Shown one piece after another: positions 1 through 5,154 of a stretch of DNA of 10,110 nucleotides. The position numbers were made by a program, and so were the translations under genes. The stretch comes from CAYQQO01 sp964420115 (GTDB taxonomy: Bacteria; Patescibacteriota; Minisyncoccia; Portnoybacterales; UBA2143): positions 1 through 10,110 of the forward strand of contig CAYQQO010000020.1 in assembly GCA_964420115.1 (NCBI GenBank). The letters are read 5' to 3'. Every line of letters starts with the position of its first letter. Positions within the stretch are counted from its first letter, which is position 1. The notes under the pieces were generated by a model. The model did not search any database. It had not been told where the DNA came from and was given only the letters and a program-made list of their open reading frames with translations.

Positions 1-33
1 CTTCCAAATCCAAAACCAAGCCGTTTCTTTTTC

Positions 34-50
34 GCCACGCGGAGCGTGGC
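34..50. repeat. GC-rich palindrome, REP-like hairpin 1
   Basis: A perfect 7-bp inverted repeat (gccacgc / gcgtggc) encloses a 3-nt loop (gga) in otherwise AT-rich sequence. It lies beyond the 3' end of tRNA-Ser on the minus strand. There is no T-tract on the strand that would make it a terminator for the tRNA. The core cgc-RR-a-gcg arrangement matches the second palindrome at 74-90 read on the other strand, which suggests a family of REP-like elements. Confidence 0.6.
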
Positions 51-73
51 AAATCGTTGCAAAATGGGACTTT

Positions 74-115
74 GGCGCGCTTCGCGCGCCTGCCGAGGCA
101 GGGCGCGCCGAGGCA
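74..115. repeat. GC-rich palindrome cluster, REP-like hairpin 2
   Basis: Positions 74-90 form a perfect 7-bp hairpin (ggcgcgc, loop ttc, gcgcgcc). It is followed by tgccgaggca (91-100, itself a tgcc/ggca palindrome) and by the 8-bp palindrome ggcgcgcc (102-109). The 9-mer gccgaggca occurs twice, at 92-100 and 107-115. The block is almost entirely G+C, in sharp contrast to the surrounding sequence. Together with 34-50 it makes positions 1-145 a non-coding repeat region; I see no gene there. Confidence 0.6.
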
Positions 116-145
116 ACCTTTCCCCAAAATGCTGAAATTGTAAAT

Positions 146-231
146 TGGCGGAGAGGACAGGATTCGAACCTGCAAGTCCCAAGGGACGCACGCTTTCCAA
201 GCGTGTGCCTTACCATTCGGCGCACCTCTCC
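146..231 (-). tRNA. tRNA-Ser (anticodon GGA)
   Basis: Read on the minus strand this folds as a class II tRNA. The 7-bp acceptor stem GGAGAGG/CCTCTCC pairs 225-231 with 150-156. A D-arm follows, then a 5-bp anticodon stem CACGC/GCGTG around loop TTGGAAA with anticodon GGA at 196-198. The long variable arm contains a GTCCC/GGGAC stem, and the T-arm carries TTCGAAT. The long variable arm together with GGA identifies serine (UCC/UCU codons). Discriminator G at 149 is followed by an encoded CCA (146-148). It lies 18 nt below the second in-frame stop of the interrupted pilin gene, on the same strand. Confidence 0.97.
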
Positions 232-248
232 TTTTTAACAAAAATCAA

Positions 249-350
249 CTAATAATCATCGCTGTTAACCCCAATATTATAACCAATAACGATTGTATCC
301 CCGCTAGGATCGGCTGTGTTGGGATGCCAAGTAATAATTCCACACAATTA
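249..350 (-). pseudogene. In-frame 3' remnant of the pilin gene beyond a premature TAA
   Basis: The pilin reading frame meets TAA at 348-350, continues in the same frame for 32 sense codons, and ends at TAG (249-251). The conceptual extension starts LCGIITWHP and ends in IGVNSDDY. It contains hydrophobic/polar alternation, two glycine turns and a second cysteine. This is what the C-terminal beta-strand and disulfide loop of a pseudopilin look like, and it does not look like random translated intergenic DNA. With the stop read as any residue, the protein would be 194 residues. The simplest reading is a recent nonsense mutation or a base-calling error. Stop-codon recoding cannot be excluded from one sequence. 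Confidence 0.6.
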
Positions 351-833
351 CCCATTATTATTATCAACCATTTCATCTAATCGATCGAAATATATCTGTT
401 CAACTCCACGTAATAATATATTAACTCCTTCATAACCAGGCGTTAAGGGTGTTGGATCTGGGCATTCAAGAGTTCCTTGTGCGGGATCATTATCATACTG
501 ATAAAAAGCAGTCCCCCCCTGCGGTGGCGACGGAGCTTCTGAAAGAAATTTTCCCAAGTCTGTGTTTTCAACTAACGATGAAATAGTAGGGTTAGAGCCT
601 AACCCAAAGTCATCTTCATCCCACCACATTGATTTATCTTGTTCATCTGCTAACAAATAAAAAGCTTTTTCAATTGTTTTAAAATCTTTTAAGGTACGTG
701 CCGCATTTGCTCTTATTCTAGCATTATTTATGTTTACTATTATTATCGAAGATAATAAACCAATAACCGTAATAACTACAAGAAGCTCAATAAGAGTAAA
801 GCCACTATTTCTTACTAACTTGCATTCCCCCAT
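348..833 (-). CDS. Type IV pilin / pseudopilin-like protein (prepilin N-methylation motif), probably truncated
   Basis: This is a 161-residue protein with a class III-type leader: a short basic N-terminus, then Gly11 followed by FTLIE. Prepilin peptidase would cut after Gly11 and the new Phe would be N-methylated. Residues 12-34 are the hydrophobic alpha-1 helix that anchors the subunit and packs the filament core, and Glu16 is the conserved +5 glutamate. The remainder is a soluble globular domain with one cysteine (Cys124). AAGG about 8 nt upstream of the ATG is a plausible ribosome binding site. The open frame stops at a TAA at 348-350, but the same frame remains coding-like to position 249 and supplies a second cysteine. 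The product as annotated therefore probably lacks the last part of its C-terminal domain. It could be a major pilin, a minor pilin or a GspG-like pseudopilin; no assembly genes are nearby to decide. Confidence 0.85.
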   Translation of the reverse strand: MGECKLVRNSGFTLIELLVVITVIGLLSSIIIVNINNARIRANAARTLKDFKTIEKAFYLLADEQDKSMWWDEDDFGLGSNPTISSLVENTDLGKFLSEAPSPPQGGTAFYQYDNDPAQGTLECPDPTPLTPGYEGVNILLRGVEQIYFDRLDEMVDNNNG

Positions 834-876
834 AAAAACCTTAAAACAAACGACTCTTAAATTATTATCTAAATTA

Positions 877-1767
877 TTATGTCTTCATCCCCCTTAAATT
901 CCTTATTCTCTCTCCCGCCGGCGGATGGCTCATAAAAAGCTTTGAAACTTTTTTACCCTTAAAGGGGTTGGATAAATACATGTGGGCCATTGCTTTGTTA
1001 GCTACTTTTAAAGGAGTGGGATCTTTGGAAATTTTTTCCAAAGCGCTGGCCAACCCTTCTGGATAACGAGTTAAAAGCGCTCCGTCAGCATCAGCTAAAA
1101 ATTCTCTTTTTCTTGAAATAGCCATTTGTATTAAGGTGGCAAACAATGGCGATAAAACAGCCAAAATAATGCCAACAACAAGCATTATTGCCCCCAGCTG
1201 GCCGCTTTCTCTATTGTTTCTTCTGCCGCTAATCCAACTCCAGCGCAAAAACCAATCAGATAACAAAACAACCAAACCGACTAAAACAACAACTACTGTT
1301 TGCAAAAGTATATCCCTGTTGCCGATATGGCTTAATTCGTGAGCCAAAACCCCCTCCAACTCCGAACGATCCAGTTTCTCCAATAATCCCCTGGTAACAG
1401 CGATAACCGCTTTTTCAGGATTTCTGCCAGTAGCAAAGGCGTTTGGAGCCATTTCATCAATAATATATATTTTTGGAAGAGGCAGGCCGGCAGTAATACA
1501 TAAATTCTCTACTAAGCGGTAAAGCTGAGGACTATCCTCTTTTTTAATCTCTTTGGCTCGGCTCATTGAAAGGACAATTTTATCAGAATACCAGTAAGAA
1601 ACAAAGCTCATTACAGTGCTGAAAATAACTGCAATAATTAAAATAATAGAGTTGTTAAACTGATAGGAAAAAATCCAGCCAAGGCCAATGATAAATACTA
1701 GAAAAAGCGTAATTAAAATCCACGTCCGCCTAATATTTGCGTCTTTGTGGGTGTATAATGTTGCCAT
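877..1767 (-). CDS. htpX: Membrane zinc metalloprotease HtpX (peptidase family M48)
   Basis: A 296-residue integral membrane protease that degrades misfolded membrane proteins. Hydrophobic segments lie at about residues 15-33 and 40-58 (N-terminal pair), and at 155-172 and 190-215. The zinc-binding HELSH motif is at 143-147, with His143 and His147 as ligands and Glu144 as catalytic base. The third ligand, Glu222, lies in the REFLAD stretch typical of M48. The motif between the hydrophobic pairs (MAPNAFATGR, 106-115) and the C-terminal HPP..ERI (281-288) are also HtpX hallmarks. Length is normal for the family. The ATG follows the lemA stop after only 3 nt (TAGCAAATG) with no ribosome binding site of its own, which implies translational coupling. 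The LemA-HtpX pairing is recurrent in bacteria. Confidence 0.96.
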   Translation of the reverse strand: MATLYTHKDANIRRTWILITLFLVFIIGLGWIFSYQFNNSIILIIAVIFSTVMSFVSYWYSDKIVLSMSRAKEIKKEDSPQLYRLVENLCITAGLPLPKIYIIDEMAPNAFATGRNPEKAVIAVTRGLLEKLDRSELEGVLAHELSHIGNRDILLQTVVVVLVGLVVLLSDWFLRWSWISGRRNNRESGQLGAIMLVVGIILAVLSPLFATLIQMAISRKREFLADADGALLTRYPEGLASALEKISKDPTPLKVANKAMAHMYLSNPFKGKKVSKLFMSHPPAGERIRNLRGMKT

Positions 1768-1770
1768 TTG

Positions 1771-2328
1771 CTAAAATGATACTTTGACTGGCTCCCTTTC
1801 TTTTTCCTCTTCCGTCTCAAAAAAATCTCTTTTACCAAAACCAAGCATACCAGCGACCATATTATTGGGAAATGTCTGTATTTTAATATTGAGGTCCCGG
1901 ACATTGCCGTTGTAAAAACGTCTAGCCGCCTGAATTTTATTTTCTGTGTCAGATAATTCCCTTTGCAGTTCTAAGAAATTTTGATTAGCCTTCAAATCAG
2001 GGTAATTTTCCGCGACAGCGAACAATGATTTTAAAGCACCAGATAAAGCGTTTTCCGCCTCTGCTTTTTTGCTGGGCGCTTGAGCGCCAATAGCGTTTGT
2101 CCTGGCTTTGGTAACATTTTCAAGCAGTTCTCTTTCATGCTTGGCATAACCCTTAACTGTTTCTACCAAATTAGGAATTAAATCATATCTTCTTTTTAAC
2201 TGAACATCTATATCTGACCAGGCCTCATCAGTTCTGTTTTTCAGCCGTATAAGACCGTTATAGACAACAATGAGCCAAAAAATAATTAAGGTGATTGCAC
2301 CAATAATTATCCAGCCGATAGTACTCAT
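1771..2328 (-). CDS. lemA: LemA family membrane protein
   Basis: A 185-residue protein with one N-terminal transmembrane segment (about residues 5-24) and a long helical-bundle domain outside it. The family signatures are intact: YNGLIRLKNRTDEAW (23-37), then VQLKRRYDLIPNLVETVKGY, the ENYPDLKAN block, and a C-terminal part with RRFYN and an FPNNMVAGMLGF-like stretch. GAGG 7-11 nt upstream of the ATG is a good ribosome binding site. A strong promoter lies at 2421-2449, so lemA is the first gene of a lemA-htpX unit. The molecular function of LemA is not settled. The conserved neighbourhood with htpX points to a role in membrane-protein quality control; that part is inference. Confidence 0.96.
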   Translation of the reverse strand: MSTIGWIIIGAITLIIFWLIVVYNGLIRLKNRTDEAWSDIDVQLKRRYDLIPNLVETVKGYAKHERELLENVTKARTNAIGAQAPSKKAEAENALSGALKSLFAVAENYPDLKANQNFLELQRELSDTENKIQAARRFYNGNVRDLNIKIQTFPNNMVAGMLGFGKRDFFETEEEKEREPVKVSF

Positions 2329-2364
2329 GTTTTATCCTCGCAAAAAATACAGCCTAAACAGAAG

Positions 2365-2378
2365 ACAAAAGCTTTTGT
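2365..2378. promoter_or_regulatory. 14-bp perfect palindrome in the lemA leader
   Basis: acaaaag/cttttgt is a perfect two-fold symmetric 14-mer centred on AAGCTT. It lies about 40 bp downstream of the predicted -10 box and 36 bp upstream of the lemA start codon. It has no loop, so it suits a dimeric DNA-binding protein better than an RNA hairpin. An operator role is inferred only; chance occurrence in AT-rich DNA is possible. Confidence 0.3.
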
Positions 2379-2420
2379 TTGAGCCCTATTTATCTAAGGT
2401 TTTAACTTATTATCATTGGT

Positions 2421-2449
2421 ATTATAGTCCTTTTTAGAGGATTATGCAA
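2421..2449 (-). promoter_or_regulatory. Predicted sigma-70 type promoter for lemA-htpX
   Basis: On the minus strand TTGCAT (2444-2449) is separated by exactly 17 bp from a perfect TATAAT (2421-2426). Transcription would start near 2414, giving a leader of about 85 nt before lemA. It sits directly downstream of the groEL terminator, as expected for a fresh transcription unit. Confidence 0.65.
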
Positions 2450-2480
2450 CCATGCAAAAAGTCAAGCTTAATTGGTAATA

Positions 2481-2519
2481 TAAACAAAAAACAGCCCCGT
2501 AATACTACGGGGCCGTTTT
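2481..2519 (-). terminator. Rho-independent terminator after groEL
   Basis: On the minus strand an 8-bp GC-rich stem (GCCCCGTA at 2513-2506 with TACGGGGC at 2501-2494, loop GTAT) extends through a G-U pair, a C-G pair and four A-T pairs. A run of six T and further T-rich sequence follow. It begins 11 nt after the groEL stop codon. This is a strong intrinsic terminator closing the groES-groEL unit. Confidence 0.93.
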
Positions 2520-2529
2520 AAATTTCAGA

Positions 2530-4164
2530 TTAATACATGCCGCCCATGCCGCCAGACGGCATTCCCGCGCCTGCCGGAGTTGGTTCATCTTTTTTAGGCG
2601 TGTCTGTTACAACCGATTCAGTGGTTAAAAGCATGGCTGCAGCTGAAGCCGCGTTTTGAAGAGCTGAACGGGTTACCTTTGTCGGATCAATAATGCCCGC
2701 CTCAAACAAATCTTCGTATTTATTTTTAGCGGCATTGTATCCGTACCCGCCACTTCCCTTTTTAACATTTGCCGCGACGACCGAGCCGTCCTGCCCGGCG
2801 TTATGGGCAATTTGCCTGACCGGCTCCTCCAAAGCTCTTTTTAAAATTGCCAAACTGATTTTTTCCTCGCCTCTGGCTTTGACATCATCTAAGCTTTTTA
2901 GCGCCCTCATTAAAGCAACGCCTCCACCAGCAATTATTCCCTCTTCAACAGCCGCTTTGGTAGCAGCTAAAGCGTCTTCAATTTTAGCCTGCTTGTATTT
3001 TTGCTCTGATTCAGTAGCTGCTCCGACTTTAATCACCGCTACCCCGCTGGCTAATTTAGCCAGTCGTTCCTGCAGTTTTTCTTTATCAAAGTCAGAATCA
3101 GCTTTATCCATTTCAGTTCTAATTTGGTTAACTCTCCCCTCAATAGCGGCTTTATTGCCTTTCCCCTCCACAATAGTTGTATTGTCCTTATCAGCAATTA
3201 CCTTGCGGGCTCTGCCCAACATCTTCATTTCAGCGTTTTCCAGTTTTAAGCCGACTTCTTCGGAAATAACTTGGCCGCCTGTTAAAACAGCGATGTCTTC
3301 AAGCATTTCTTTTCTTCTGTCGCCAAAACCGGGAGCTTTAACAGCCAAAGCATTAAATGTCCCGCGCAGCTTGTTGACAACTAATGTTGCCAAGGCGTCT
3401 CCTTCTACTTCCTCGGCAATAATAACAATGTCTTTTTTGCCGGATTGGGTAACTTTTTCCAAAAGAGGCAAAATTTCATTAATAGAAGATATTTTCTTGT
3501 CAGTGATTAGGATATACGGATCATCGTATTCAGCCTGCATTTTTTCTGTATTAGTAATCATATATGGAGAAATATACCCTTTGTCAAAACGCATACCCTT
3601 GACCATGTCTTTTGAAAGACCGAAAGTTTGCGATTCCTCCACAGTAATAACGCCGTCTTTGCCAACTCCCTGCATTATTTCAGCAATTAAGTCGCCGACT
3701 TGAGGATCTTCAGCTGAAATAGTGGCTACTTGGGAAATTTCCGCTTTGCCAGCCACTGGCTTAGACATTTTTTTTAAAGAAGCAACAACCGCTTCAACGC
3801 CTTTTTCAATTCCTCTTTTAATTGCCAAAGGATTTGCTCCGGCTGTTACATTTTTCAGCCCCTGACTGACAATAGCTTGTGTCAGCAAAACCGCTGTGGT
3901 TGTCCCGTCGCCGGCAACATCATTTGTTTTAGAAGCAACTTCTTTGACAATTTCTACGCCAATATTTTCAAACTTGTCTTCTAGTTCAATTTCTTTTGCT
4001 ATGCTAACTCCATCGTTGGTAATTTCCGGAGAACCAAAACCTTTATCCAAAACAACATTTCTTCCTTTTGGCCCCATGGTTACCTTAACAGTGTCGGATA
4101 ACTTATCAACGCCTTTTTTAAGCCGGCGCCTGGCTTGTTCGTCAAATTTAATTTGTTTTGCCAT
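2530..4164 (-). CDS. groEL: Chaperonin GroEL (Hsp60)
   Basis: A 544-residue group I chaperonin subunit, of full normal length. It forms the 14-mer double ring that folds client proteins in the cytoplasm with GroES and ATP. The N-terminal AKQIKFDEQARR and VKVTMGPKGRNVVLDK stretches are typical. ATP-site residues are intact: Asp51 in TNDGV, the GDGTTT motif at 85-90 (Asp86), and Asp397 in the KIEDALAATKAAVEEGIIAGGG region. The protein ends in the flexible GGM-type tail (PSGGMGGMY). The start is supported by homology, but there is no good Shine-Dalgarno in front of the ATG. A TATAAT and a repeat-like sequence lie in the 87-nt spacer behind groES, so groEL may have extra expression independent of groES. 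No sign of truncation or degradation. Confidence 0.99.
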   Translation of the reverse strand: MAKQIKFDEQARRRLKKGVDKLSDTVKVTMGPKGRNVVLDKGFGSPEITNDGVSIAKEIELEDKFENIGVEIVKEVASKTNDVAGDGTTTAVLLTQAIVSQGLKNVTAGANPLAIKRGIEKGVEAVVASLKKMSKPVAGKAEISQVATISAEDPQVGDLIAEIMQGVGKDGVITVEESQTFGLSKDMVKGMRFDKGYISPYMITNTEKMQAEYDDPYILITDKKISSINEILPLLEKVTQSGKKDIVIIAEEVEGDALATLVVNKLRGTFNALAVKAPGFGDRRKEMLEDIAVLTGGQVISEEVGLKLENAEMKMLGRARKVIADKDNTTIVEGKGNKAAIEGRVNQIRTEMDKADSDFDKEKLQERLAKLASGVAVIKVGAATESEQKYKQAKIEDALAATKAAVEEGIIAGGGVALMRALKSLDDVKARGEEKISLAILKRALEEPVRQIAHNAGQDGSVVAANVKKGSGGYGYNAAKNKYEDLFEAGIIDPTKVTRSALQNAASAAAMLLTTESVVTDTPKKDEPTPAGAGMPSGGMGGMY

Positions 4165-4177
4165 ATTTATTCAATGT

Positions 4178-4205
4178 TATTCTGAACGAAAGCGAAGAAT
4201 CTAAA
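4178..4205. repeat. Dispersed-repeat-like sequence in the groES-groEL spacer
   Basis: Plus-strand attctgaacgaaagcgaaga followed by atct has imperfect dyad symmetry (ATTCT ... AGAAT on the minus strand). From memory it resembles a short intergenic repeat found many times in various environmental bacterial genomes, of the form ATTCTGARCGAAG..GAAGAATCT. Only this copy is in the window, so its multiplicity cannot be shown here. It occupies almost the whole untranslated leader that would follow the TATAAT at 4209-4214. Confidence 0.4.
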
Positions 4206-4208
4206 AGT

Positions 4209-4214
4209 ATTATA
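4209..4214 (-). promoter_or_regulatory. Possible internal -10 box for groEL
   Basis: A perfect TATAAT lies on the minus strand 44 nt upstream of the groEL ATG. No recognisable -35 hexamer is present at 16-18 bp. It may be an internal promoter raising GroEL over GroES, or a chance match. Confidence 0.25.
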
Positions 4215-4251
4215 CAAGATCTTCCGGCCTTCATCCCAGAACAACGGTAAA

Positions 4252-4527
4252 TTATTCCAAAATTGCCAGAATATCCTCCTCTTTGGCAATTAAATACTCT
4301 TTATTATCAATTTTTATTTCATTAGGCCCGTATTTAGTAAATAAAACAATGTCGCCTTTTTTAACGTTCATTGCTTTATTCCCTCTTCCTGGGCCGACTT
4401 CTATTACTTTGCCCTGCTCCGGCTTTTCTTTATCTGCTGTATCTGGAAGAATAATGCCGGATTTGGTCATTTCTTCAGAAGAAATTGGCTCAATAAGAAC
4501 CCTGTCTGCTAATGGCTTTATCTTCAT
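4252..4527 (-). CDS. groES: Co-chaperonin GroES (Hsp10)
   Basis: A 91-residue lid of the GroEL folding chamber, normal length for the family when started at MKIKPLADRVLIEP. The frame is open 27 nt further upstream to another ATG (4552-4554). The extra residues MFIILCFFN match no GroES and would overlap the leader hairpin, so 4527 is preferred. Family features seen are LADRVLIEP at 5-13, a mobile-loop region with SGIILPD, EQGKVIEVGPGR, and the C-terminal GDIVLFTKYGPNEIKIDNKEYLI stretch ending in a hydrophobic LAILE. groEL follows after 87 nt. No Shine-Dalgarno is visible before the ATG; the leader instead carries a 12-bp AT-only hairpin at 4553-4580. Confidence 0.97.
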   Translation of the reverse strand: MKIKPLADRVLIEPISSEEMTKSGIILPDTADKEKPEQGKVIEVGPGRGNKAMNVKKGDIVLFTKYGPNEIKIDNKEYLIAKEEDILAILE

Positions 4528-4552
4528 ATTAAAGAAGCAAAGTATAATAAAC

Positions 4553-4580
4553 AATAAATAATATTTCTATATTATTTATT
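4553..4580 (-). promoter_or_regulatory. Perfect 12-bp AT-only hairpin/operator upstream of groES
   Basis: aataaataatat (4553-4564) and atattatttatt (4569-4580) are perfect reverse complements around a 4-nt loop. The element lies 25 nt upstream of the groES start and immediately downstream of a TATAAT (4585-4590). That is where the HrcA operator CIRCE usually sits in groE operons, but the CIRCE sequence itself is absent. It could be a repressor site or an RNA stem sensitive to temperature. Both are inferences. Confidence 0.45.
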
Positions 4581-4584
4581 ACCT

Positions 4585-4590
4585 ATTATA
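4585..4590 (-). promoter_or_regulatory. Possible -10 box for groES-groEL
   Basis: A perfect TATAAT on the minus strand would start transcripts near 4578, at the edge of the 12-bp inverted repeat. There is no convincing -35 hexamer at 16-18 bp. Either an activator or alternative sigma factor helps, or the match is chance. Confidence 0.35.
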
Positions 4591-4619
4591 ACTTTGCGCT
4601 ATTGCTGTATTTTTTTATC

Positions 4620-4886
4620 TTAATCAGAAAGAGTAATATTGTCAAGCCCCAAAGCAACCGCCTTGGCAATTCTTGTGCTGACTAAAGATTTCTTAGAAGG
4701 ATTTACTTTTATCTCGTCAATATCTTTCAGCGCTATTTTATTTTTCTTTAAAAACTTATCAATTTCTTCTATCAGCGTTTCGCTTACCTGATAAAGACCC
4801 GTCCAGCTGTGGCCGGCGATTTTTCTAGCTCCCTTTTTTAAAACCAAAGTTAGTTCTTTTTTTGACAAATCAATAATTAAATTCAT
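4620..4886 (-). CDS. Short TsaB-like protein (N-terminal half only)
   Basis: An 88-residue protein. Its pattern follows the first part of TsaB, the partner of TsaD in making the t6A modification of tRNA position 37. A starting beta-strand MNLIIDLSKKELTLVL corresponds to the ASKHA nucleotide-fold opening. SETLIEEIDKFLKKNKIALKDIDEIKV (35-61) corresponds to the helix and strand of TsaB, and RIAKAVALGLD matches TsaB's helix after its GPGSFTGLR loop. That loop is degenerate here (NPSKKSLVST), and the whole second domain of usual TsaB (about 220 residues) is missing. The stop is clean and nothing after it resembles the missing part, so it is not an obvious frameshift. It may be a minimal dimerisation partner for TsaD or a diverged paralogue. 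No Shine-Dalgarno is visible. The gene lies between DUF167 and groES. The TsaB relationship is from pattern recognition and is moderately certain. Confidence 0.6.
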   Translation of the reverse strand: MNLIIDLSKKELTLVLKKGARKIAGHSWTGLYQVSETLIEEIDKFLKKNKIALKDIDEIKVNPSKKSLVSTRIAKAVALGLDNITLSD

Positions 4887-4908
4887 TTAATTTCAAAAAC
4901 ATCAACGG

Positions 4909-4927
4909 CCCGAGAACATTTCTCGGG
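4909..4927 (-). other. 8-bp hairpin abutting the DUF167 stop codon
   Basis: cccgagaa (4909-4916) and ttctcggg (4920-4927) form a perfect 8-bp stem with a 3-nt loop, starting at the base after the DUF167 TAA. There is no T-tract directly behind it; the nearest T-run is about 10 nt away. It is therefore a weak or partial terminator, or an RNA processing/stability element between two genes of the same orientation. Confidence 0.5.
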
Positions 4928-5149
4928 TTAAGATTTAATTTCAAAAATTTTATTCCTTTCTCTAAATCCTTTTATCAATCTAATTTTTTCTTTATCAAGT
5001 TTTAAATAATTGGTCAGACAATTTAAAACAGCCCTGTTGGCCGTTCCTTTAATCGGCTTTTCCTTAACCCAAACCTCAAAGCTGTTATTGTCCTTTTTAA
5101 TAATTTTTTCTTTTTTCGCTCCGGCAATAACTTTTACTTTTACCAGCAT
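4928..5149 (-). CDS. DUF167 / YggU family protein (UPF0235)
   Basis: A 73-residue protein with the compact alpha/beta pattern of the DUF167 family: an opening strand LVKVKVIAGAKKEKI, then the strand FEVWVKEKP, then the signature KGTANRAVLNCLTNYLKL (34-51, matching G-x-A-N followed by a helix), and finally KIRLIKGFRERNKIFEI, corresponding to the family's I-x-x-G-x-x-S-R-x-K ending. The function of the family is unknown. Its ATG lies 5 nt after the stop of the glycosyltransferase gene, with AGAG in the end of that gene as a possible weak ribosome binding site. It is therefore probably translated from the same mRNA. Length is at the short end of normal (usually 75-100 residues). Confidence 0.88.
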   Translation of the reverse strand: MLVKVKVIAGAKKEKIIKKDNNSFEVWVKEKPIKGTANRAVLNCLTNYLKLDKEKIRLIKGFRERNKIFEIKS

Positions 5150-5154
5150 ATTTT

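Noticed and set aside
1136..1342. Plus-strand open frame inside htpX
   Set aside because: Antisense shadow of a well-supported metalloprotease gene, with low-complexity Thr/Lys-rich translation.
2437..2465. Alternative lemA promoter using TTGACT at 2460-2465
   Set aside because: The only -10-like hexamer near it (CATAAT) is 13 bp away, too short; the 17-bp-spaced TTGCAT/TATAAT pair is better.
2693..3703. A 336-codon open frame on the plus strand, antisense to groEL
   Set aside because: It mirrors the codon structure of groEL, its translation is Ser/Pro/Leu-rich low-information sequence with no domain, and groEL on the other strand is unambiguous.
3896..4204. Plus-strand open frame over the groEL 5' end and spacer
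   Set aside because: Antisense shadow; its last codons translate the repeat-like spacer sequence (CYSERKRRI), not a protein.
4528..4554. Longer GroES start at an upstream ATG
   Set aside because: The extra residues match no GroES N-terminus, and the start would fall inside the leader hairpin; MKIKPLADRV is the standard beginning.
4528..4620. CIRCE heat-shock operator before groES
   Set aside because: Neither TTAGCACTC nor its partner GAGTGCTAA is present; only the AT-rich inverted repeat is seen.
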